Origin: Gymnothorax reevesii
Lineage: Eukaryota; Chordata; Actinopteri; Anguilliformes; Muraenidae
Assembly (NCBI GenBank): GCA_029721435.1
Contig: CM056573.1
Coordinates: 47,590,501-47,654,500 of the forward strand
Length of the DNA: 64,000 bases
Direction: 5' to 3'
The notes under the pieces were generated by a model. It saw only the letters and a list, made by a program, of their open reading frames with translations, made no database searches and was not told where the DNA came from. Position 1 is the stretch's first letter, and every line of letters starts with the position of its first letter. Position numbers and translations under genes: made by a program. Shown here in pieces: positions 1 to 11,100 of this stretch.

Positions 1-523
1 GTTTGGAGCACAATGGTGATACGTGTGTCCAAAATATGTGATTTTGAGATTTTTACCTCCTGTCACACATTTCTATCAGCCAATTCTTGGAGCACAATAA
101 TTATATATCCATGCACTTCAGTTTTAAACAGAATTCACAATTTCATTTTGTGGTATGTCCAACAAAATCTGTTTATATGAATTACACATTGACATTTTGA
201 TGAATAAACATGAATAGTATTACAGAATCATCTGTCTTCCATTGCAAACAAACTTAACACGATGGTGATAGATTGAAGTTATGTCAAATCTAGAGCTAGA
301 ATTGTTGGAACACGGAGGTGACATGTCCATATTGGCAATTTTGGCAATGATGTTGCAATAGCACACTTATGAAAACTTACATGTTCAGTATACTTCTGAA
401 CCATGCAGTAAAAGAGTGACTGACATAAAAATGATGTACCTGATTTAATAGAACATTTGCAAACCTAAAAATCAATTTTCCCCAAAACCTCTAAAATGGA
501 CATATAACCATTGCGCTCCAAAC
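1..523. mobile_element. MITE-like element with inverted ends, cut by the window edge
   Basis: The first bases (GTTTGGAGCACAATGGT) recur inverted at 498-523 with few changes, and both ends continue similarly for about 28 bp. Weaker copies of the TTGGAGCACAAT motif lie inside near 83 and 302. No coding capacity. The left flank is outside the window, so no target duplication can be checked. Confidence 0.55.
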
Positions 524-2043
524 ACTCGATATGTGCACCATAAGCCATTACTTCATGGAATATCCCACCAATCTTCTTTTGTACAGTTCTTTGCTCAGTA
601 TGAGAGCTGCATTTCCGTTTACAGGTGTCTCATCAAGGATGCAATTTCCTCTGTAGTTGTTCCAAAACTCAAAAACGATTGACACCAAAAGCAGTATGAT
701 AGCTGAGAATTTTTAACCATACTAATGAGAGCCAATAGTATATTTTGGAATGTGGTCTGAAAGAACCAGTAACACAGTGATTATGCAGACACGTGTTTCA
801 GGCCGTTGCCAAAAACAACTCTACCAAAATTCCCCCAAAAAGCCTGGGCTTGTCAAGTCAACGGAGGATAGCAATGACTTCATAAGCATTGCACAGAAAG
901 AAGGGTACTTATGATTTGTACATCATACATTTCTGTTGGACAAGAATTTTATTTAGGTCAAGTTACTCTTCAATCTTCTCCTTCCCCCAAGTCCTTCAAT
1001 CAATGCAGATGACTTCAATAACAAGGTTGTCATCCACAACTCCTCTGCGATGGCTGAGTGCACCCACACCCTTGCTAATGTTAAGCGTCTCTCCCTAAGA
1101 TTGGCCAAAAGCTTACATTCTCAAGAATGTTAACCTCACGCAGGTCCACTATCCAATGGATCTGGACCCTGGATCTGTCCTCACACCATTCTCATAAGTA
1201 ATCCCTCAACACATCCTACAATGCATCTCCTCCATGTAAGCTCATCCCTATCCACTGTACAAGCCCCCACAGTCCCCACCCCAGGTATCACCGTATAACG
1301 TATCACCCTGCTATAACGAAAACCACTCCTGACTGCTCTCTCCACTCTCTGTCATCGCTTCTCTTTACCCCCCATGTGAAACCCCTTGTCGTCAGTCTCG
1401 AACCAGGCCTGACTACTTGACAGTTTACTCGCAGTTCAGGGTGTAACTTGAGAATAAATACAGATATTTTCATAAAAATGTAGAAGTATTCCGGTCTTTC
1501 CAAAAGCTAAGGTTTTTCCAACTTATGTTCGGACTGTGGTATAAGATCTACAATCATTTCAAAAGAAGAAACAACACAGCAAAAAAAAACAAAATATTCC
1601 AAAATGATTCTATGAGTTTTCATATACATTAAAAAGATATTGCCAGTAATTTCGCAGTACACGTCCAAGGGAGATTTTGTGGTATTTTTTGATTCTAGCT
1701 TTCATGGTAATCTTTCCGAGATGATCGAAAGTTTAGTTGTGATAAGCGCTGATTATAGTTTAACCAATTTAAACCATCTTTATAGCAAACTATCACAGTG
1801 TGCATTTGAAACTAAGAGCAATTCAACAGGCAGAATTCTGATATATTTATTTGTCCCATAAATGATGAAAAATCAGTGTGCTACAACCCATGAGATACAG
1901 GTTTGGTATTACACACGTGTAATATAACTTTCTTGTGCTGCGATTGGTCAGATTCTGTTCATTGGCAAACATAGTAATGTTACCAGTCCTCCTGCTGCAT
2001 TAGTAACCATCGCAAGCATTAGTTTCCAGTGCTGTTTAGGCTA
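524..2043. other. Unassigned region 3' of AHR
   Basis: AT-rich sequence with short, uninformative open frames only. A pyrimidine-rich stretch lies around 1160-1420. No exon, RNA gene or recognisable transposon seen. Confidence 0.4.
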
Positions 2044-2210
2044 TTCAAGTCAATGGGATGAATAATTTGTTAGCTAGCATGCTAGCGCTTTTCGCCATTA
2101 AAGTAATAAGTTACATCAGCGACTGTTATCGCAGAACCTTGAATGTATTAATTTTATAGCGAAAAGCAGTAGCATGCAAGCAAGCTAATTATTCATCCCA
2201 TTGACTTACA
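2044..2210. mobile_element. Short foldback (MITE-like) element
   Basis: An approximately 51-bp left arm (2045-2095) is matched by an inverted right arm (2158-2209) at roughly 85 per cent identity, both containing GTCAATGGGATGAATAATT at the outer side and GCTTTTCGC at the inner side, around a loop of about 62 bp. Typical of a palindromic MITE; no coding sequence. Confidence 0.65.
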
Positions 2211-2213
2211 TCC

Positions 2214-2950
2214 AAAATAGAAGCTAACACTTTTCTTTCATTTTCCAGAAAATACAAAGCTGACATTTATGGGGTAAATAGGATCGCTAATTTCGGAGCC
2301 CGAGATATCAAATTTATGAAACTTGAGTGGTAATTTTCATTTATCCGGAGCCTTCAAGGAATAAACAAAAATTACTACTCTTGCGCTCTTGGTGAGAGCG
2401 GTACAAAAATCCCTCTGATACCAAGACCCGAGTGGATGAGGTTAAAATTAAAAACCTCATCTGAAAACTTCCAGAAGTTTTCACAAATGGATTTGTGTGA
2501 AAGGAAGACATGCAAAAAAATCATAAACCTTTTTTTGGGGGGGTTCATTTAAATTACATTTCCTTCACAAAAAATATCAAACACAGAATAGCACAAAACT
2601 GTCAAAATAATTTTCAAATTCACAGAAAAAAAATTGTGAGAGAAGTGCATATCTTGGAACAGAATTGTGTTCAGATAAGTCTTTTTCAGAAATTAACAAT
2701 GCCTTTGCTTTCCCACTCATCACTAAACGGCTTAACTGGCTTGTTTAAATGCGAAACATTTCAAAGATCTACCTTGACTGCCTGCAGTTCAATTAAAGTG
2801 CAATTTCATCCTAATTTAAAATTTGCACAAGTGGATATTTAAGTGTACCTGTATGAAGCAGGATTACTATGAAAGAAAGTACATTTAAATCCTAACATTA
2901 TCGTATTACCTTTTGGCCAAGTGGGCAAAGAATTAGGAGAATGAATAAGG
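2214..2950. other. Unassigned AT-rich region
   Basis: Contains a 110-codon open frame at 2510-2842 with no recognisable motif, Lys/Asn/Phe-rich as expected of AT-rich noncoding DNA. Nothing else seen. Confidence 0.35.
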
Positions 2951-3470
2951 AATAAGCGGTTTGAAGTTTTGCAGAAAAAGCCGCCTGGTGGCCAAACCAA
3001 CAATTGCAACATTACCAAAATCCAACCGGGGCTAGATCTTGGGCCAATATACATGAATATAAAATAGGAAAAGAATCCGTTGAGAACTGAGGGCGCTATG
3101 GCGCTGAAACAAAATTGGCACATTTTATGACCTCTGACCTATATAACCTTCAAAATTATGTCAAATCAAAAACCCATTACATATATGATGAACCCTTGGC
3201 AGAACGACCTACAGTAAAAATTTGAGCATCTTAGCTCGTAGAATAAGGGAGCTAGAGCTATTTGAAGTTTGCAGAAAACGCCACCTGGTGGCCAAACCAA
3301 GAATCGCAGCAAGCCCCAAAACTTGGGCTAGATCTTGGGCCCATATACATGCATATAAAATATGAAAAGCATACATGAAAAACTTAAAGCTGTATCACGC
3401 TGAAATGACAATTGTGGATGCATGCACGATCGCACGCACGACAGACCACCACTAATGACACTAAGCACAG
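2951..3470. repeat. Two-copy modular repeat with low-complexity tail
   Basis: Two related units of about 130-150 bp start near 2965 and 3260; each contains a CACCTGGTGGCCAAACCAA-like block followed by GGGCTAGATCTTGGGCC. The array ends in CACGATCGCACGCACGACAG. The same design (two units, then a short tetranucleotide-like tail) is seen near 18780, 23700 and 58015. Confidence 0.6.
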
Positions 3471-4633
3471 CATAAGGCCAACTGGGGCTGTTGGCCAAGC
3501 GGGCTAAAAAAAGGAGCGATTTGAAAAAGCGTATTCACCCTCTACTGTACTGAAAACACGGAAACCAATGGTATCTAATGCTTTAACTTGGGAATGGATA
3601 CAAAACACTCCAAAATAGTTGGCGCAGAGGTAATTTGGATGAATGGATGATGTGCTTTGTCACAATAATAAGTTAACGAGAAACAGGTAATCAAATCTTG
3701 CTATGCTAGAAAAAAGACTTACACAAAAGGCCCAGTCTCTCAGTAGCCAACATGCATTGGGGCTCACCAACTGGCCAACAAATGTGTACGTTTATGATCC
3801 ATTGCTTTTTGGAAAATTAATCCTAAATGTGAAATTATTGGATTTGGGGTATTCAACTTAGAACAGTGCATATGAGGATATGAAGATGGAGGTGTTTTTT
3901 TTTTGTCAGCAACCCAGCGCTGACAATATTGTGGGAATCACTGACAAACATAGTCCACAAGTTGGCCATGATCCAGAACAGAAGCCATTTAATTTTGAGG
4001 AAAGTAGCCCAAAGTTATATGATACAGGCCCAAGTTCAGAAACCTTTTTTTGCACTACTTTTGTAATGGTTGGATCGAGTTTAAACGAAATTCAATTGAT
4101 ATAGCTTTCAATTCCACTTCCCCTGATATGCCCAACTGTTAATACTATGTCATGGGGATAGTCCCTTTTGGTGGTGTGGGGGGGGAGAAGTATTATCAAA
4201 AAAAAAGTAAAAAGTCCATAAAATTGTCCATTTTCATCCAGTTACATTAAAATTATATTTGGAGTTTTTTTATTATTAAAAATGAGTAGACACAAAGGCA
4301 CTGAAACACTTGCTCAGGCTAAGTATGTAGTGTCTGGCACTGCTTGGTGATAAGATCTCTAACGATTTGTGCTGGCATCAAGAACCTTTCATGGCACACA
4401 AGCATGCAGTGAGGACATTTAAAAGCATTCACATTTGCTGCATTTGACCTTAAAGCAGCTTTCAAAGTTGAGAAAGGCAACAATTTAATTTTGTTTAAAT
4501 ACATACAGATATGAAATCTTTGCTTATAATCAACAGCCCAACTGTCAAACAGTCAAATTTCTATTGCGGTCAATTCATAATTTAGCTTCATGATCCCATT
4601 TTCTGTCACCAACACCAATGTTGAAAATTATGA
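3471..4633. other. Unassigned region, possible distal AHR 3' UTR
   Basis: No recognised gene. A 74-codon open frame at 3880-4104 has no motif. The part near 4160-4300 holds homopolymer runs (G8, A9, T7). It may include distal AHR 3' UTR if a downstream polyadenylation site is used. Confidence 0.3.
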
Positions 4634-4639
4634 TTTATT
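4634..4639 (-). promoter_or_regulatory. Candidate AHR polyadenylation signal
   Basis: AATAAA on the minus strand, about 340 nt downstream of the AHR stop codon. Another lies near 4268. Nothing in the sequence chooses between them, and vertebrate AHR 3' UTRs are often much longer. Confidence 0.35.
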
Positions 4640-4976
4640 GTACTTAAAAATATTACAAGAAAGTATTCACATGCATTTATGAGGCGATGATATTAAGGCA
4701 CTTCGTGAGTTGCTTTGGCAGCAAAAATAATCTACTCACAGACTGATCTGTAAATTGGATATTAAGCGTGGGACAAACAGTAGCGCTGGGACGTGCGTAA
4801 TTTACAAAATCCCCCCGCCTTAGCCCTTCTCCACTGTAGGACTCCCATTGAAGCAGTTCCATCTCTAGAGAGATGGTGGCTTGTTTTTACTAAAAAAAAA
4901 AAGTTCTGTAGGGTTGCATGCTAGATCCTCAGAATTGAGGCTTTGCAGCAGCAGGAGGCAGGCTCAGAGCTCAAGT

Positions 4977-5123
4977 TCATATGAAGCCCCCGATGGTCAG
5001 GTCTTGGAATGGTCTGCTCTCGTCAAGGTGTCGGAGCAAGGGAGGCTCGTGCTGAAGAAGGTCTATATCACTAATGGTTTCAGAGTCAGCCTGGGTTATA
5101 CCTCCACTGCTGCCATTCTGAAA
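4977..5123 (-). CDS. ahr: AHR coding exon 11 (C-terminus and stop)
   Basis: 147 nt after a TTTTTTCAG acceptor. It encodes [19 protein letters not shown] and ends [10 protein letters not shown] before TGA. Human AHR shows the same arrangement: its last exon starts FQNG and ends FPDLTSSGFL. The frame of exon 10 also reads through this 79-nt intron into a stop in the wrong frame, so an unspliced reading would miss this tail. Confidence 0.92.
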   Translation of the reverse strand, partial: FQNGSSGGITQADSETISDIDLLQHEPPLLRHLDESRPFQDLTIGGFI

Positions 5124-8100
5124 CTGAAAAAAGGAGAAGGCAGTTATCTATATGTAAAGGTGAGTTGTGTGTGCACAGGAAGCAAAGGGCCCATGTGCTT
5201 ACATGCAACAAGAAGGGCTGGTGTCCAAGAGTGCCTGGCATCAGCAGCGTAGAGTTGACCTGATGCCCAGATGTTTCAGGAGGGTACTGGTGTGTGGGCA
5301 AGGCCGTGGGATGGTACAAGGGGGTGTCACTACCATTCTGCAGGATACTGGCACAACGCTGCTCCACTGTTGCCTCAGGCTGCAAACTCTCCAGCAGTTC
5401 TTCCAGATCCCCACGCGTGAATGTGTCCCCCTCTCCAGCTGAGAGCTCTTCAGAGGAGTTGCAGGAGAGGTTCTGGCGGCAGGCAATGGAGACCGTAGTC
5501 AGATGGTTCTGGTAGGCTAGGTCCAGGGTGGAGCGCTCCGGAGCAAGGTGTCCACAAGATGAGGGGCTCCAATCAGCAATGAGGAGGGGAGGTGCCAGTT
5601 GGCCATTTGAGTTTGGCACTGCGACAGGATGCTCCAGAGATGGCCATTTCCCACTGACCGGCAAGTGTTTCTCCTTGTGACACAACTGCCGCTGTTGCTC
5701 TGGAACTAATGACTGGAGCAGAGGTCCCCGTTGCCGTTGGTGCTGACTAAGAGGTGAAAGTTCGGCATGTGGACATTCTGAATGCGCAAGGCAATGTAAT
5801 GACTCCTGCTGTAGATCTGGGCGATGATGTAATTGTGACTGCGGTACCAATGGTTGTTCTTGTCTTGATGGATGCGATGAAGTTAGTCGAGAGCAAGAGC
5901 AAGGCTGTGGAATTTGTTGCTGTGAATGTGTGTGTGTATGTACATGTTGCTGTAGAATCTGGTGTTGTAGACGCACCTGTGCATGTGAATGCTGCTGTGG
6001 GGCAGTTTTTTGAGGAAATGTCTGCGATAGTGGATGTTGTTGGGTAAAGTCACGTGTCTGTGGAATCTGCTGCTGAACGCATGAATGTCTCTGTGGAGCT
6101 GACTGCCATGGAGATGTTTGAACATGCAAATACTGCTGTGAGCTCAGTTGCTCGGGATACCCTTGTGTATGCAAATGCTCATCTATACACAGCTGCTGCA
6201 TTCCTCCTTGCGGATGTTGCTGTGGAATGAGACCCTGCGTATGAGGATGCTGCTGTGCAGACAGTATCTCTGCCTGCGCATGCGGTTGTTGCTGCGGAAC
6301 TGTTTGGGGAAGAAGTGCTTGCATGTGTGAATATTCCTGGGGAGACGTCTGCTGTTGATGCACCTGTGTAAGCAGGTTTTGCTGTGGAACTGGTTTTGGT
6401 TGCTGTGGCTGCAGCAGTGGTGGCTCGTGGTGAAGGCGAGGTAATGCGTGTGGTTGTTGGTGCGGTGGAGTAAAGTCGTTCCCTGGGAGCTCGCTTTCGG
6501 CAGTGTTCGAAAAAACAAAGTCAGACATCCTCAGCGACTCCTGAACATACGACAGTATCTCATCGGCTACATCCATGATTTCATCCCGTTTATCCACACC
6601 AACTCGCAGAAACTCCTCATCCATCCCTACAAAGTTCATGTCATCTCTGCTTATCCCCAGGGCTTTCATGAAACTCGATAAGTCACCGCTGTCCTCCATC
6701 GAGTTGATAATAGGCTCCCGTTTGAAAATGCCATTTTCAGACAGGGACAAAATGTCAGCCTGCCAATCGCCAGTGAAAACCTGGTTTTCTCCACAATCTG
6801 AGAGGACATCTGGCTGGAGGGGAATAGGGTTCTGAGCCGGGACACAAACGTAGGCCGACTCATCCTGTTTCAACATTGCCCCCAGGATCGAGTCCGGGTT
6901 AAACAATCCTGCACCCTTGCCTTCACTGGAGTCCCCCTCCATGAATGCTCCATTAGTGTCATACAGGACGGCTTCCCCTGAGGTGAAACCAAAAGGCAAC
7001 TTCAGGTTCCGTTTGCTAAAACTCTCCTCTCCCTCTTCATCTCTGAAAGAAAGAAAGAGGAAGTCTGGTCATAAAACTATTGTGGACAGAGAACAGAATT
7101 AGTTACCAGTTCGCCTGACAAAACTGGTCATCAGTTTTGACAAATCTCAGTTCTGTTGACACCAACTGACTAAGGCTACACAACCCCAACATACAAGAGA
7201 CGAAAATCTACAACTAAGGTTGTGGTCTATTGTGTCTGTGATGCAAGTCATTCACCAATCAAAGTCTTTGTCAGCCTGAGAGGAAGGATAAGTGTAACAC
7301 GTCCACTGTTTCAGTTCCAACAGTGACATAATATGAGGGATTTCGAAGAGCGTACGTGAGAACTCTCTGTGTAGCGATGATGTATTCGGGTTTTCCGTTC
7401 TTGTGGATGAGTCTGGCGTTGGCTTGCACCCACACCCATCCACTCTGTTTGGTGAGAAGCCTGAAGACAGTCAACCCGCTTTCCCCAGTCTTCATCACTG
7501 AGAGAAAGGAAAACAAACAGGTTGATCTAGTGAGGAACGTATCCAGCATAGGTCCTGTTGAGAGATCATCTTGATCATGGATGAAGTGTGTCACCTGAAC
7601 ACTGATATCTGACAAGGACATTGTAATGAAGGAAAGTTAATCACTTTGTCTACTCACTGACTCTGAGGGGACCAAGTATGATTTTGCATGTTAACCCTCT
7701 ATAAACCAAGTACCTTTCCAACTGCGTAAAAATCATTTCCCTGGGCAAACATGTTGATTATGGGCTAATATTTGGAAAAATAGTTTTAAAAAAAAATTTC
7801 GATCCTTTGGCTAACCATTCCAAAATGTAGCAGATCTGCTACATTAGGTAAAATAATGCGAATGGAAAAATTAAAGTGACGGACCATTCAAGTTATTCTC
7901 AAATATTTATTTGGCAATAAGAAACAAAACCAACAGGTTGTCCAGGCTGTTAACCCTTTCACTTTATGTAGCAGATATGCTACAGTGGTTAATGAAGGGT
8001 TAAAGGAAGTCACTAATCCAGACCACAACGCTTCGTAAACTTAGCTACCCAGCCCATGTTGATACAAACTGCCCAGTCTGATCTTCCATTGCCAGACAAA

Positions 8101-11100
8101 GACTAATCTGTTCAGACAGTACATGACCTTGCACCAACCACCCCCAAAGAAAGCGGTTTCTCAGTTTCGAAGAGTTCCTTATTTTGTGGTGTTTATTTTG
8201 CATTGCTGTCTTAAGCTTGATTGGTAGCCTGTCCTCTCGAATGGCTTGAATAAAGCCGACTGTGTAATCCAACTGCTACTTTTCATGACTATGCAGATTG
8301 CACTCATAAATGAATTGAACCTCTCTTTACCAGCAATTCCAATTACCCTATTCTGTGATTATCTAGATTCTGGGCCAAATTATGTATATTCTTAGACTAG
8401 TATATTTGTAGTATAGGGACTGTAAAAATCAAGTCAGCCGTCTGAGTGCTTATTACATACTGAGTTTGTACCTATTTGGTATTTCATTGTTGTACACAGG
8501 AATGAAGCCCCTTAAAAGGGTCTTCAGGGCCAGTTGGCGGCACTACATAGTTCACAATCGGTAGAGTTCCTAGAAGTACTGAGTAGTATGTCGTTTAGAG
8601 AGATGGTGTATATGCCTCAGCTAGGAAGGGGGGATACCCTAGAGCAGGCAGGGAGAGAATGTTGGGTGACTATAGGATGTCAGTGTGCACGCTGTACAGT
8701 GACAGCTCATCCAAAGGTTGAGATGTCCTATCGATTCCGGGCCTCACATTAACTCGACTTGGCCCATAACTCTGAGAGTGGGGGGACTGAAAAGCCTCAG
8801 GGCCCCCTATTCGCCTCTTCCTCCTAAAGAGGGGAGTCAGTAATAATGAGGGACTCCATTATTGGAGGGTTAGAAAGCATAGTCGGTCTGCGCGACAAGG
8901 CGTCTCGTATGGTGTCGTACCTGGTGCCCAGGTAGGAGACCTCCTGGACCTTGCAGATAAGCTGCTGTCCAGAGCGGGGAGGGATCTAAGGGTCATTGTC
9001 CATGTTGGGTCAAAGGACATAGGTATGGGTAGGATTGAGTTTCTGCAAGACAAATTTGTGGAATTAGCTGAAAACTCAGGGGCAGATCCTCCACGGTAGT
9101 TTTCTCCGGGAGTCTACTGATACCTTGTGCAAGCAGAGGGAAGCACAATTTTATCTGGAGGTTCAACATGTGGCTACAAACGTAGAGTAGGAAAGAGTGA
9201 TACAGGTTTATGGGGCTCTGGAACTTACTTTGGATCAGGGATGACCTATACACAGACTACCCCTGAACCGGAGGGGTACCTTCGTGTTGGGCCAGAGTAT
9301 GTTGGGGGTAGCACAGGGTTATTTAAACTAGGGACTTGGGGGACAGGGAGGTTAGAGAGAGATTTGAATAGAGAAATACAGACTGCCCAGATGGAAACTG
9401 ACAGGGCTACATGCACTAGTGATGATATCTATACTCAAAGGCAATGAAAATGCAACACTCTAAATTTTGGTTTATTTTTGCTCAGGACCTGAGTCGTCCA
9501 ATTTGAGTTCTTAGGTGACCATTGGGGTTACAATGTGTACCTCGTTACACACAAATGATCATCATGTAACTCAACAGTGTGAGTTGGACTCTCATCAACC
9601 CATATTGAGTACAGCATATGGGATTAGGAGTTGTGTAAGTAAATGAAGGAGGGGTTGTCTTCCCAATATAAAGGCATGATAAAAGCCACACAAAAAACAT
9701 TTTTAAGTGTCTTAATGCCATGTCTGTCGACTGAACAACGGAACAGGGCCCTGGGTATGCTAGAGGCGGGAGTAAGTGCCTAGCAAGTGGCTCACCGTTT
9801 TGGGTGTAGTACGTCCAGAATCAGTACATTTTGGGTGTAGTACGTCCAACTGGGATGAGCTCTTTCATCAAGAGTACCCAGACCTCAAACCAGGCAGCAT
9901 CACCAGAATGCACTACAGGCAGAGTGGCAACAACTTCCAAGACAAACCAAGATGCTATGTCAGGTCCATGAGGAGACGTTGTACTGCCTGTGTGGATGTT
10001 CGTGGGGGTCACACCCAATACTGACAGTTCTCTTGATTTCATTTTTAAATGTGTGTCCCGTTCAGTCTTGTTGTGATTTTTCATTTTCAACTTGTGCTCG
10101 TTGTGTTCAATGTATCTGTTTATCATTGTCCAAATCGGCCCATTAACACATTTATTTCATCAAAGTCAACCCACCCAACATATTTGAATTGTTGAAATAA
10201 GAAAATAAATTTGAGTCACAAAATTATTTTAATCCAAACTGGTGTTGCGTCTTCATTGCCTCGGAGTATATTTAAAGCAAAAAAGCATAGTGAGGGGCTT
10301 GGAACAGCAGGCAGCAGGAACAGGAATGAAATGCAGGCATAATAGTTTGAAGGATAGATCCATTAGGAGAGGAGGGGGTGTAGCACTATGTGAATGAAAA
10401 CTTTAATGTTCAGGAAAATCCTAAAATCGAACATCTCTTGCGCTGTGAAGATATCTCAGTCAGGGTCATAGGGAAACAGGAGACAGGGCTAAGCATAACA
10501 GTGAGTTATCTACTGTCAGCTTCGGACGGATTAGGCAAGCTTGTAGGGGAGAAGGGACTATTATTAGAGGAGACTTCAATAATCCTGCAATCGATTGGGA
10601 AATGTAGAAAGGGTCATTTCATATGAACTCAATCAAAGTACAAGAATTCTTTAAAATTTTTTCCGTTTTTAATGCAGTGCTGCCTGAGGGCTTGAAGATC
10701 ATGGCCATTCAGCGCTGGTTCTCAGCCTTGTCCATTGCGTACAGGGAATTCTCCCGATTCTCTAAACCTTGCAGTGATATTATGTACCATAGACGATGAA
10801 GTCCCCAAATTCTTTATAATTTTAAATTTACAGTAAATTGCACTTATGCATGCAGATTCAGGTGCAATTACTTGTGGCAGACCAAAGGAGGGCCCGGACA
10901 GGTGTTTGATACCGCAGACTCCCTGGTAAGAGTCATACACGCTGACCATATCGCCAAAGAGCCAGGCTCGTAGGCAAGGTAGTCAGGTTGCGTACTTTTT
11001 TGGAGGCATTTCTAGTGACAGGACCCATCAACTGTCACAGTAATGGTGAACAGGTGGATATACAAGTGGCTAATGTCATTCATATAAACAAATGTACAAT

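Noticed and set aside
5086..5202. Continuation of the AHR exon 10 frame to a stop at 5086
   Set aside because: It runs through a 79-nt intron with good GTAAGC and TTTTTTCAG sites; the spliced tail matches the known AHR C-terminus.
4881..5442. Plus-strand frames of 91-123 codons
   Set aside because: Antisense of AHR exons 10 and 11, whose protein is clearly conserved on the minus strand.
5754..6330. Plus-strand frames rich in Val, Leu, Cys and Met
   Set aside because: Antisense shadow of the Gln/His-rich AHR exon 10.
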